Shown here piece after piece: positions 22,978 through 32,045 of a DNA stretch of 64,000 nucleotides (within the stretch, counting starts at the first letter, position 1; every line of letters begins with the position of its first letter). A program made the position numbers and the translations under genes. The notes below the pieces were generated by a model that was not told where the DNA came from, made no database searches, and worked only from the letters and a program-made list of their open reading frames with translations. This DNA comes from CAZDXB01 sp964509335 (GTDB lineage: Bacteria > Bacteroidota > Ignavibacteria > Kapaibacteriales > UBA2268), in the NCBI GenBank assembly GCA_964509335.1, contig CAZDXB010000005.1:81417-145416 (forward strand), read 5' to 3'.

Positions 22978-25365
22978 TTAATCAAAAGGGAAATCGAAAG
23001 TAAGAAACCATCCGAAATTGCCGCTCGCGACGGGTCCCAGCCCCCAAGAAGCCCCCGCTCCGAAATATATTACGTTGCTTACAAAGGTCGGAATTCTCTT
23101 TGCCGTAACGCCCGCTTCCGAATACATTAAGCCGCGAGTGTCTTTATAATATCCGCCGGATTCATATTTCCCCACGGAATAGTTGAACGCCAAATCCAAG
23201 CCTCTTCCTTGGTAAAGTCTAATCCCTAGCGCTCTCCATAATATATCCGACGTTTCAAATTCAAAACGAGCCGCAAAATATCTTTTGCCCGCGTATTTTG
23301 ATATTGGCGCGGAGTAAAACGCCCCTTTTAATCCAATAAATAAATCTCTCGTTCTCATTTTATGGATATATTGAATAGGCGTTTTGTCGGCTGTGAGTCC
23401 CGCGTCCACAAGGACGTTTAGCATCATAGGCTTGTAACCGGTGTAAAAAGTGGGAACGGAGAACTCCAATCTGCCGTCCGTTCTATAAAAGCCTTTCTCG
23501 TCGGGTCTTATTCCGTATAAACTCTTAAGAGACAAACTCAAATCATAATTCGGTCCCAAATTTAAAGCGTTTCGAAAATTGTATTTCGCCGAGCCTCCAA
23601 TCGTTTGAAACTCGCCCTCCATAACTGCGGGATTCTCTCTCCAGCCCATTTCCTTAAATATTGAACGGTTCGTGTTCGTCGATAAATTGAAATTTCTTGA
23701 ACGCTCGTATCTCGCCGATAAATCTAAATTTCCGATTTCAGCGTTCGCCTCGATTTCAAAACCTTCGCTTTTATAAAAGTCGTAATAGTCAACGTGGAAA
23801 AAGCCGGCGATAAGAGTATTCACCAATCTATGATAATGTTCTTCTCGACCTATGATTGATAATTTGGAAAAAACCGTTCCAGTAAGTTCAAAATCGGCGT
23901 ATCTCGATATATCAAAATCGTATGAAAGGGAAGCTCTTCCGATAGGCTTTTGCAATCCGAAACTGAACGCGCCGGTTCCGTTTAGGCTCAAGTTTTTATA
24001 GCTCGCGCTGGGCGACAAGCCGAACGATACCGACCCAACTCGGTTGAAGTCAACGTAAGGCATTAACAAAGTATATCGGAAGTCGCTCCTCTCCCCTTCG
24101 CTTCGCTTGGCGCTCGTGTCCGCTTTTACCAAACTGTCAACTTGCGCGTAGATTCTTTCTTCTTTGCGGCTCAACTCCAGCATTGAATTTCGCGCCCAGT
24201 AGTCGGTTTGGGAGGAATCCGCCAATGCGGCGACGGTTAATGATTTAATATCCGGCTCGTAAATCGAATCCGGCAACGGCTCGTTCACCGTAACGTCGCT
24301 ATAAATGCTGGTGGCGTTAATGTTGACGCTGACGTCCATCAAACCTTTAACCACGTCAACCGCCGCTTTCGCTCTCACTTTTAAATATCCCGGATACCAA
24401 ACGTCTTTTTTCGCCTCTTCGAATTTTTGAACTATTCTAACGCTGTCAACAAAAGAAATTGCGGTTTCTTCGGACGGATGCAAGTCCGCCTCGACTATAT
24501 CATAACTGCCTTCGACGATTTTGATTACGCCCTCTAAACCGGGGAAAACTTCCGTCTGAGGTTTAACGCCGATTTCGTAGATAAATCTATCGTCCAAAAT
24601 ATTTCTTCCCAGCATTTCGTAATCATAGAAATCCAGCGCGTCCGAACTCAGAGGCGTTACGAATTTCGCGTCGATAAACTTGATTTCGTCGTCGTATAAA
24701 TTGAAGAAACTGCCGAGAGCCATTAAATTTTTTTCCGGGTCCAAATTCGACGTTTGTCTCCGTTGTATAATCTCCGTTTTGTAAACATTCTCCTCGTAGT
24801 CGTTGAATCTTCGGGAGTAAGTCTCCATAATAAACATCTTATAATATTCTGGTACTTCTTCGCCGAAAGTCGCCGTTATAGAAACCGAATTATTGTCCGC
24901 TTTCGCGAAGACGCTGCCGTCCAACTCCATAACGAGCTTAGAGTATAGCTTGCCTTGCATAGTCTTTAATTTCTTTTGATTGTCTTCTTTTCTCCCTATA
25001 GCTCTTTTTATTACTTCTTCCGGCTCTATATCGCCCACAACCGTCGCTTTGTTCAAGCGAACCGGCGAAGGCTGCAATTTAACTATAACGGAATCCTGAT
25101 TGTTCGAAACTTCGACAAATTTTGTATTGTAGCCGATAGATTTGATTTTTAGCTTGACTCCTTGTTCGAGAAATGGAACTCTAAAAAAGCCGCGGGTGGA
25201 TGAATACGCGCCTTTATTTGTCCCCGCTACTCTAATCGAGGCTCCGGGTATAGGCGAGCCGTCTTTTTCGTTTATTATTCGTCCGGAAATTGAATAACCG
25301 GAATCCGCCGTCAATAAGTTGGCTGTAAAAAATAAGAACGATAAGATAAATAGAGTTAATTTCAT
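22978..25365 (-). CDS. DUF5686 outer-membrane protein with carboxypeptidase-regulatory-like N terminus
   Basis: The signal peptide (MKLTLFILSFLFFTANLLTA) is followed by a carboxypeptidase D regulatory-like domain (GRIINEKDGSPIPGASIRVA, about 25-100). A helical region with PEEVIKRAIGRKEDNQKKLK leads into a long beta-strand region with aromatic periodicity, consistent with an outer-membrane barrel. This is the DUF5686 architecture common in Bacteroidota, with no plug domain for TonB. The function of the family is unknown. I prefer the ATG at 25365 because it opens the signal peptide; an in-frame start nine codons upstream would put polar residues in front of it. Confidence 0.85.
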   Translation of the reverse strand: MKLTLFILSFLFFTANLLTADSGYSISGRIINEKDGSPIPGASIRVAGTNKGAYSSTRGFFRVPFLEQGVKLKIKSIGYNTKFVEVSNNQDSVIVKLQPSPVRLNKATVVGDIEPEEVIKRAIGRKEDNQKKLKTMQGKLYSKLVMELDGSVFAKADNNSVSITATFGEEVPEYYKMFIMETYSRRFNDYEENVYKTEIIQRRQTSNLDPEKNLMALGSFFNLYDDEIKFIDAKFVTPLSSDALDFYDYEMLGRNILDDRFIYEIGVKPQTEVFPGLEGVIKIVEGSYDIVEADLHPSEETAISFVDSVRIVQKFEEAKKDVWYPGYLKVRAKAAVDVVKGLMDVSVNINATSIYSDVTVNEPLPDSIYEPDIKSLTVAALADSSQTDYWARNSMLELSRKEERIYAQVDSLVKADTSAKRSEGERSDFRYTLLMPYVDFNRVGSVSFGLSPSASYKNLSLNGTGAFSFGLQKPIGRASLSYDFDISRYADFELTGTVFSKLSIIGREEHYHRLVNTLIAGFFHVDYYDFYKSEGFEIEANAEIGNLDLSARYERSRNFNLSTNTNRSIFKEMGWRENPAVMEGEFQTIGGSAKYNFRNALNLGPNYDLSLSLKSLYGIRPDEKGFYRTDGRLEFSVPTFYTGYKPMMLNVLVDAGLTADKTPIQYIHKMRTRDLFIGLKGAFYSAPISKYAGKRYFAARFEFETSDILWRALGIRLYQGRGLDLAFNYSVGKYESGGYYKDTRGLMYSEAGVTAKRIPTFVSNVIYFGAGASWGLGPVASGNFGWFLTFDFPFD

Positions 25366-25630
25366 TTTAATCGCTCGCGCATTCTTGAACAAAATATTTC
25401 TTTTAAGTATTCTACTCTACGCAAAAATCGCGAAAAAGTTTTCTCGAAAAGAATAATAATTAAATCGCGAAATACGCCAATTGGATATTTTTATTAACGG
25501 TATTTTCGGACTTAAGCTAAGGAGCGCCTAAATAATATTTACGCCTCGCTTAAACAATTCTTGAATATTACAGCTTATTTTATTAGTTTTGTTTCAGTTA
25601 TAATAACTTTGACGATAATGGGAGCTTCGG

Positions 25631-26077
25631 ATGAAAAGTAAGTTAATGCCGCCGAGCTATTTTAACGGATGTTTAATCGTTAGTTTCGTTTTATTACTAT
25701 TGCTTCCTATTTATTTGGGAATAGCCGCGCCTTATAATTATTTGGGCATATTATTAATCGCTTTCGGTATAGTATTGAACTTGTGGGCTGATAAGCTGAT
25801 AAAGAAATTTGAGACGACGGTTAAGCCTTACGAAAAACCGAGTTATCTAATAACTAACGGACCTTTCCGAATTAGCCGCCATCCAATGTATTTTGGAATG
25901 GCGTCGATACTATTCGGCGGGGCGGTTATATTCGACTCGCTGTGGTTCTTAATTTGCGGAGTTTTGTATATTATTTCCGTCGAGATTCTGTTTATTTCAA
26001 AGGAGGAAAATAATATGAAGGCGGCTTTCGGCGAGCAGTTTCTTGAATACAAAAAGAAAGTTAGGCGTTGGATTTAA
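25631..26077 (+). CDS. Isoprenylcysteine methyltransferase-like membrane methylase
   Basis: This 148-residue integral membrane protein of the ICMT/PEMT fold has four to five hydrophobic helices and the conserved SAM-binding signature FRISRHPMYFGMASILFGGA (about 78-97), followed by EILFISKEENNMKAAFGEQF (about 119-138). Bacterial members methylate unknown lipids or proteins. The next lipoprotein gene starts with TTG 1 bp after the stop, so the two are coupled. Confidence 0.85.
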   Translation: MKSKLMPPSYFNGCLIVSFVLLLLLPIYLGIAAPYNYLGILLIAFGIVLNLWADKLIKKFETTVKPYEKPSYLITNGPFRISRHPMYFGMASILFGGAVIFDSLWFLICGVLYIISVEILFISKEENNMKAAFGEQFLEYKKKVRRWI

Positions 26078-26078
26078 A

Positions 26079-26963
26079 TTGTTTGCGAAACTTAAATATT
26101 GTTCTTACTTTTTAATTGTAACTTTATTAACAATTAGCGTATTAGCGTTCGTTAAATGCGACGGATACGAGGAGGATAAAATAATGAACGAGAAAAAAGA
26201 AATACCGGAAAGCGAGCCAAAAGACACGTTAAACGTTGAAATAAAAATTGTTTACGACAACGTATCTATAGACGGCTTCAAAGCCGACTGGGGTTTTTCC
26301 TGCCTTATAGCCGATTCAATTTTGTTCGACACCGGCGACGAAGGAGATATACTGCTATCGAATTTGAGTAAATTCGGAGCGGATTTATCGAAAATCAAAA
26401 CGGTCGTTATTTCCCACAACCATCACGACCACTACGGCGGCTTGCGCGATTTGGTTAAAGCGGCGAAGAATTTGGAAAAGATTTACTGTCCGCCCGACGC
26501 CGTCGAAACGGTGGAATCCGCCGCGAAAGGAAGCGAAGCCGAAATAATCGTAGCGGACGAGTTCTTAAAAATAACCGAGAACGTTTACAGCGCTAAGTCG
26601 ATAGACGGCGAATATAAGAACAATCCTATACAAGAGGTTTCCTTAATAATGACGGAGGGAAACAAGATAGGCGTTATAACCGGCTGCTCGCATCCGGGCG
26701 TCGAAAATATAGTCGAAGCGATAGCCGACCAATACCCAAACAAAAAAATCAAGTTCGTTATCGGCGGTTTTCATTTGATAGGCAAAAGCGAAAGTCAACT
26801 TAAGTCCGTTTACGAGAAGCTAAAGAAACTAGGAGTCGAAAAACTTGGCCCCGCCCACTGCAGCGGCGAAGACGCGAAGGATTTCTTTAAGGAGTTATAC
26901 GGCGACGATTATATTTTTACTTCCGCTGGAGTTGTTTTGGAAATCGAAGAATTGATGAAATAG
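26079..26963 (+). CDS. MBL-fold metallohydrolase, lipoprotein
   Basis: The metallo-beta-lactamase core carries the full metal-binding set: HNHHDHYGGLRD (H-x-H-x-D-H), GCSHPGVE and GGFHLIGK, with PAHCSGEDA near the end. This pattern matches the MJ0301-type subfamily annotated as RFA-P synthase-like in methanopterin-related work. The function in a non-methanogen is unclear. With TTG 26079 as start the N terminus is a signal peptide with lipobox LAFVKC, so the enzyme would be anchored in the envelope. The MBL-like domain begins near residue 55 after a charged linker. Confidence 0.82.
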   Translation: MFAKLKYCSYFLIVTLLTISVLAFVKCDGYEEDKIMNEKKEIPESEPKDTLNVEIKIVYDNVSIDGFKADWGFSCLIADSILFDTGDEGDILLSNLSKFGADLSKIKTVVISHNHHDHYGGLRDLVKAAKNLEKIYCPPDAVETVESAAKGSEAEIIVADEFLKITENVYSAKSIDGEYKNNPIQEVSLIMTEGNKIGVITGCSHPGVENIVEAIADQYPNKKIKFVIGGFHLIGKSESQLKSVYEKLKKLGVEKLGPAHCSGEDAKDFFKELYGDDYIFTSAGVVLEIEELMK

Positions 26964-27136
26964 ACGCTAAAACGGTCAGTTTTTTAAACGCAAAAAAATT
27001 CAATCCAAAAGCGCGACAACAACGCATATACAAAAATAATTTAATTTTGGAAAAATCGCAATTTTTATATAGGCGGTTAGCCTTGCCTAGTCGCTATTCT
27101 ACTATGATTTTTATTTCATTCAACAATATCGGCTCA

Positions 27137-27169
27137 TTTGGAACTAAGATTTTCGATTCTTTATATTTG
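27137..27169 (+). promoter_or_regulatory. Candidate promoter of the redox operon
   Basis: TTTG at 27137-27140 and TATATTTG at 27162-27169 are 21 bases apart, close to the Bacteroidota -33/-7 pattern. Transcription from here would give a leader of about 65 bases before the NuoE-like start at 27241. Confidence 0.45.
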
Positions 27170-27240
27170 CAGTTATATTTTTGCGTCGAAAGCTCTTGAG
27201 AAAACGAATTCGTTCTATAAAATATACGGCGGGATAAATC

Positions 27241-28074
27241 ATGAGTTCAGAAACCGTTTTAGCTATAATTAACAAAAACAAAGTCCACGGCGACGGGGTG
27301 ATTTCAATTCTAGACGAAATCCAGTCAAAGTATGGATACCTTCCCGAAGACGCTCTAAGAATGGTTGCGGACAAATTAAAGAGACCCTTAACCGAAATAT
27401 ACGGAGTGGCGACGTTTTACAAATCCTTTAGCTTAATACCCAAAGGCGACAATCATATAACCGTATGTTTGGGCACCGCCTGCCACGTTAGAGGCGGACC
27501 GGCGATAGCCGACGAGTTCCAAAAACAATTGGGAATCGCGCCCGGCGAAACGTCGGAAGATAGGAGATACTCTCTGGAGACCGTCAATTGCCTCGGAGCT
27601 TGCGCTTTGGGTCCCGTAGTCGTGGTTAACGGCAGATACAAATCCAAAGTAAAAGAAAACAAAGTAAAAGGAATAATCGAAGAAGCCGACAAAGAATTAG
27701 ATTCGGTTGACTTCCATAAAGCAGAGGGAGCTTTCCCAATAGAAGTAAGTTGTTTAAAGTGCAATCATAGCTTAATGGACCCATACGTTCTTATCGACGG
27801 CAAACCTTCCATCAGACTAACTATGTCTTTCGGCAGAAAACACGGTTCTTTGCGCCTGACTTCTATTTACGGCAGCTACAAAATTAAAACCGAGTACGAG
27901 ATACCTATGGATACGGTAGTTCAATTTTTCTGCCCGCATTGCCATACGGAATTTAGAGGAGGTCCGAGTTGCCCCGAGTGCGGCGAAAGTATGGTGCCAA
28001 TGCGAGTAAAAGGCGGGGGTATAGTTTACATCTGCCCGCGTAGAGGCTGTAGCGGACATTTGCTTGATATATGA
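27241..28074 (+). CDS. NuoE/HydC-like [2Fe-2S] subunit with zinc-ribbon-like extension
   Basis: Residues 1-155 are the thioredoxin-like [2Fe-2S] protein of complex I and HydABC hydrogenases, with the four cluster cysteines C76, C81, C117 and C121 (CLGTAC ... CLGAC). The usual family length is about 160. Here an extra 115 residues follow, with paired CxxC motifs at 171/174, 231/234, 244/247 and Cys at 265 and 270, typical of zinc ribbons or added Fe-S sites. It begins the four-gene operon. The role is to pass electrons between the flavin subunit and other clusters; the extension is unexplained. Confidence 0.9.
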   Translation: MSSETVLAIINKNKVHGDGVISILDEIQSKYGYLPEDALRMVADKLKRPLTEIYGVATFYKSFSLIPKGDNHITVCLGTACHVRGGPAIADEFQKQLGIAPGETSEDRRYSLETVNCLGACALGPVVVVNGRYKSKVKENKVKGIIEEADKELDSVDFHKAEGAFPIEVSCLKCNHSLMDPYVLIDGKPSIRLTMSFGRKHGSLRLTSIYGSYKIKTEYEIPMDTVVQFFCPHCHTEFRGGPSCPECGESMVPMRVKGGGIVYICPRRGCSGHLLDI

Positions 28075-28114
28075 TGTTGAAAAATATGATTATTTAAAAT
28101 AGAAGGAGTTTTAA

Positions 28115-31100
28115 ATGCCGAACGCGTCTTCATTTGAGAAGCTTGAGAGATTGAATTCGATGCGGGAGCTTGAAATACTTTACAAAAGGTTGGCTAATTA
28201 TCTTGCCATAGAGAAACCTCAGCTTGTGATTTGCGCGGGCACGGCTTGCCACGCGAGCGGTTCCAAGGGAATCATTCGAGTCATAAAGCAATATTTTATA
28301 GAGAATCAACTTCAAGATAAAATATCTTTAAAAATTATCGGGTGCCACGGTTTTTGCGAAATGGGACCGTCGATTTTGGTTAAACCGCAGGGCGCTTTTT
28401 ATCCTCAAGTAAAACCGGAAAGCGTCCCCAAAATAGTTGACGCCGTTATCGACGACGACTACGTCGAAGAATTGATTTACAGCGATTCCGAAATCGGCAA
28501 GAAATATTACGAACACAACGAAATCCCATTTTTTAAAAAACAAGTCAGAAGCCTGCTCGAATCAATTGAATATATCGACCCAATCAGGATTTACGAATAT
28601 TTAGCGCACTCCGGCTACAAAGCTTTGTTAAACGTTTTGGGCGAGATGGATCCGAGCGAGGTAATAAAGGAAGTAACAGCCTCGAAAATAAGAGGCAGAG
28701 GCGGAGCCGGCTTCCCCACCGGAGTGAAATGGGAAATGCTCGCAAATAAGAAAGGATACAAAAACAAATATATTATTTGCAACGCCGACGAAGGCGACCC
28801 GGGAGCTTATATGGACGGCAACCTTCTGGCGGGCAATCCCAATGGCGTTATTGAAGGAATGATAATCGGAGCTTACGCTACCGGAGCTACCGAAGGCGTC
28901 GTTTATGTCAGAAACGAATATCCATTGTCGATTAAGAATCTCTCTATCGCTTTGAGGCAAGCGAGAGATATGGGGTTGCTCGGCAAGAACATTTTAGGAA
29001 CTGGTTTCGATTTTGATATTAGAATAGTAAGAGGCGCCGGAGCTTTTGTATGCGGCGAGGAGACGGCTCTTATCAGGTCCGTCGAAGGCAAAGTCGGCGA
29101 GCCGCGCCAACGGCCGCCGTATCCCGTCGAAGAAGGACTCTACGGACAACCGACGATAATCAATAACGTAGAAACTTGGGCGAATATCCCGCTGATAATC
29201 CGAAAAGGCGGCAAAGAATACGCAAAAATCGGAACTAAAGGAAGTACTGGAACAAAGATATTTAGCCTCGTTGGAAAAATTAAAAATACCGGCTTAGTCG
29301 AAGTTCCGATGGGAATGACTATAAAAGAAATTGTTTACGATATAGGCGGCGGCTCCGATAGCGACGCTAAAATCAAAGCAGTGCAGACCGGAGGACCGTC
29401 CGGCGGTTGTATTCCCGTCGATAAATTCGACTTGCCTATAGATTACGACAGTTTGAACGAAGCCGGCTCTATTATGGGCTCCGGCGGAATGATTGTAATG
29501 GACGAAAAGACTTGTATGGTTGACGTCGCCAAGTACTTCGTAGGATTCCTCAAAGACGAATCTTGCGGCAAATGCTTCACCTGCCGCAAAGGAACGCAAA
29601 GGATGTACGAAATACTCGACGACATAACGAGCGGCAGAGGCTCTTTAGAACAACTTGATTTGCTTGAAGAATTAGCTTTAGTAATTAAGGACACGACGAT
29701 GTGCGGCTTGGGACAAACTGCTCCCAATCCGGTTTTATCGACATTGCGATATTTTAGAAACGAATATATCGAGCATATAAAGAATAAGCGCTGCGAAGCG
29801 GGCGTTTGCAAAGACCTGGTCGGCGCGCCTTGCCAATCCGCTTGCCCAATCGACACGGAGGCTTGGAGATATATCGCTCATATCGCTCGCGGCGAATACG
29901 AAGACGCTTATTTGGCTATTAGAGAAGCGAATCCTTTCCCCTCTGTTTGCGCGAGAGTTTGCAGCCATCCTTGCGAGAAGAGCTGCCGAGCTGGAACGGT
30001 TATGGGCGAATCGGTCGCTATAAGAGCGCTGAAAAGATTCGTAACCGATAAAGTTGACCCGAATATCTACAAGCCGAAAAAAGAAAAGCTAGAAAAAGAA
30101 AGACGCGTCGCCGTCGTTGGAGCCGGACCTTCCGGTTTAACGGCGGCGCATAAATTGTCGTTGCTGGGCTATAAAGTCAGCGTTTTCGAAAGAGCCGAAA
30201 AACCCGGCGGTATGTTGGTAAGCGGAATACCTTCTTACAGACTGCCGAAAGAGACGCTCCAAAAAGAAATCGATATGCTAATCGACGAGAACGTTACTTT
30301 GGAATGCAACAAAGCTTTGGGCAGGGACTTTACGATTAGAACCCTGTTCGACGGCGGCTTCAAAGCAGTATATTTAGCTATGGGAGCGCACAAGAGCAAG
30401 TTGCTCGACATAGAGGGCGAGGACTTGGACGGCGTTTTCCCCGCTCTCGATTTCTTGAAGTCGTTTAATATGGAAAGCGAAAAGAAAGCGAAGGGCAAAG
30501 TAGGCGTAATTGGCGGCGGCGACTCCGCGGTGGACGCCGCTAGGGTCGCGCTAAGACAGAAAAACGTCGAGAGCGTCGCTATTCTATATAGAAGAACTCG
30601 CAAAGAGATGCCCGCTTTGCAACACGAGATAGACGCCGCTATAGACGAAGGCGTGGATTTAAAAACATTGGTCTCCCCCGTTAAAATCGAATCGAAAAGG
30701 GGCAAACTGAAAGGCGTCGTTTGCGTCAAGAATAAGTTAGGCGACGTCGATTCGAGCGGCAGAAGAAGACCGGAACCGATAAAAGGCTCCGAGGAGCTAT
30801 TGCCTTTCGACACTTTAATAGTTACAATCGGCGACACCCCCGACGTCGGCTATATTAAATATATGGAGGTCGAAACAAGCCGTTGGGGAACGATTGAAGT
30901 CAACGAAGAAACGCTGGAGACGAATATCGACGGGGTATTCGCCGGCGGCGACGTCGTAACGGGTCCGAACACCGTAGTGGACGCCATAGCCGCCGGCAAG
31001 AAAGCCGCCGTAATGATGGACAGATACGTAAACGGCGAGAAATTAGCTCAACCGATGGAAAGGAAGCTACCCGAAGTTTACGTAGCTCCTCCGCCGGAGA

Positions 31101-31336
31101 CCGACGAAGAAGAAGCGGAAGACGAACCGCCGAGAGTGGAACTTCCAACTATTCCGGTAAAAGACAGGAAGAACAATTTAAAGGAAGTCGAGAAAACGTT
31201 AAGCGAGGAGCGCGCTAAATACGAAGCGTTGAGATGTATGAGATGCGACCTTGAGTTTACTTACGAAGAAAATAAGAAAAGAGAACAAGAAGATATAAAA
31301 GAACAAGTTGCCGAGGAAGGAGGCGTTAAGATATGA
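28115..31336 (+). CDS. NuoF/HydB-like flavoprotein fused to a GltD/NfnB-like oxidoreductase
   Basis: One 1073-residue chain carries, in order: a second [2Fe-2S] thioredoxin-like domain (C40, C45, C77, C81); the NuoF FMN/NADH module (GRGGAGFPTGVKWEML at about 194-209, CNADEGDPGAY at about 222-232); the SLBB region; the [4Fe-4S] site CGKCFTC (C484, C487, C490, plus C530); then a GltD-like domain with cysteines at about 573-624 (CQSACPID, CARVCSHPCEKSC). It continues with FAD binding VVGAGPSGL (about 667-675), a nucleotide site GGGDSAVDAAR (800-810) and a C-terminal CxxC (1041/1044). The fusion joins NADH and a second dinucleotide in one subunit, as in bifurcating complexes. It overlaps the next gene by 4 bp. 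Confidence 0.9.
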   Translation: MPNASSFEKLERLNSMRELEILYKRLANYLAIEKPQLVICAGTACHASGSKGIIRVIKQYFIENQLQDKISLKIIGCHGFCEMGPSILVKPQGAFYPQVKPESVPKIVDAVIDDDYVEELIYSDSEIGKKYYEHNEIPFFKKQVRSLLESIEYIDPIRIYEYLAHSGYKALLNVLGEMDPSEVIKEVTASKIRGRGGAGFPTGVKWEMLANKKGYKNKYIICNADEGDPGAYMDGNLLAGNPNGVIEGMIIGAYATGATEGVVYVRNEYPLSIKNLSIALRQARDMGLLGKNILGTGFDFDIRIVRGAGAFVCGEETALIRSVEGKVGEPRQRPPYPVEEGLYGQPTIINNVETWANIPLIIRKGGKEYAKIGTKGSTGTKIFSLVGKIKNTGLVEVPMGMTIKEIVYDIGGGSDSDAKIKAVQTGGPSGGCIPVDKFDLPIDYDSLNEAGSIMGSGGMIVMDEKTCMVDVAKYFVGFLKDESCGKCFTCRKGTQRMYEILDDITSGRGSLEQLDLLEELALVIKDTTMCGLGQTAPNPVLSTLRYFRNEYIEHIKNKRCEAGVCKDLVGAPCQSACPIDTEAWRYIAHIARGEYEDAYLAIREANPFPSVCARVCSHPCEKSCRAGTVMGESVAIRALKRFVTDKVDPNIYKPKKEKLEKERRVAVVGAGPSGLTAAHKLSLLGYKVSVFERAEKPGGMLVSGIPSYRLPKETLQKEIDMLIDENVTLECNKALGRDFTIRTLFDGGFKAVYLAMGAHKSKLLDIEGEDLDGVFPALDFLKSFNMESEKKAKGKVGVIGGGDSAVDAARVALRQKNVESVAILYRRTRKEMPALQHEIDAAIDEGVDLKTLVSPVKIESKRGKLKGVVCVKNKLGDVDSSGRRRPEPIKGSEELLPFDTLIVTIGDTPDVGYIKYMEVETSRWGTIEVNEETLETNIDGVFAGGDVVTGPNTVVDAIAAGKKAAVMMDRYVNGEKLAQPMERKLPEVYVAPPPETDEEEAEDEPPRVELPTIPVKDRKNNLKEVEKTLSEERAKYEALRCMRCDLEFTYEENKKREQEDIKEQVAEEGGVKI

Positions 31337-32010
31337 TTAATTTAACCGTGAACGGAGTTAAAGTTTCCGTCGAAGAAGGAATGACTCTACTCGAAGCCGC
31401 CGAGTTCTTAGGTATTCCAATACCTACCTTGTGCCATATGGAAGGCTTAAGTTCTTACGGAGCTTGCAGGCTTTGCGTAGTGGAAATAGGCGAAGGAGAC
31501 AAAACAAAACTAGTAAGCTCTTGCACCTATCCGGCGCAAGATGGTTTAGTTGTAAGAACTTCTTCGGAAAGAGTCGTCAAAGCGCGAAAAATGGTTATCG
31601 AATTATTGCTCGCCACCTGTCCTCAATCAAAAGTAATACAAGACTTGGCGTCGAAATTCGACGTCCATCAGCAGAGGTTCAAACAAGAGTGGGACGACTG
31701 CATCCTTTGCGGCTTGTGCGTGCGGATGTGCCATGAGCAGATGATGTCCGGCGCGATAGGCTTCCGAGGCAGAGGCGAAACGAGAAGCATCGGCACGCCT
31801 TTCGATATGCAATCGGATATTTGCCGTCAATGCGGCGGATGCATTTACGTATGCCCAGCTTGCTCGCTAAGATGCACTTACACGGACAAAGAACAAGCGA
31901 TTTGCAACGGATGCGTCAACATAAGCGCCCCCTGCGTGGAAAAAGACATATTCCACGATATGATGTGCTATATGGATCCCTGCGCCGCTTGCGAAATAGT
32001 TGACAGTTAA
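31333..32010 (+). CDS. NuoG-N/HydA-N-like iron-sulfur subunit without a catalytic domain
   Basis: The 225-residue subunit has an N-terminal [2Fe-2S] plant-ferredoxin-like domain (C34, C45, C48, C64), then a shortened NuoG-type region in which the His-Cys3 cluster is reduced to a single Cys (ATCPQSKVIQ). Two [4Fe-4S] ferredoxin motifs follow (C123-C126-C129-C133 and C164-C167-C170-C174). The last 50 residues add eight more cysteines (177, 181, 191, 194, 201, 212, 217, 220), probably a further cluster. The hydrogenase or molybdopterin domain that normally follows is absent. It likely wires the flavin subunit to the GltB-like protein. Confidence 0.85.
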   Translation: MINLTVNGVKVSVEEGMTLLEAAEFLGIPIPTLCHMEGLSSYGACRLCVVEIGEGDKTKLVSSCTYPAQDGLVVRTSSERVVKARKMVIELLLATCPQSKVIQDLASKFDVHQQRFKQEWDDCILCGLCVRMCHEQMMSGAIGFRGRGETRSIGTPFDMQSDICRQCGGCIYVCPACSLRCTYTDKEQAICNGCVNISAPCVEKDIFHDMMCYMDPCAACEIVDS

Positions 32011-32045
32011 ATTATAAATTTTAAATAAAATAAGGAGATTTAAAG

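Noticed and set aside
31431..31736. 101-codon frame inside the ferredoxin-subunit gene
   Set aside because: Out-of-frame shadow; the cysteine motifs in the other frame are decisive.
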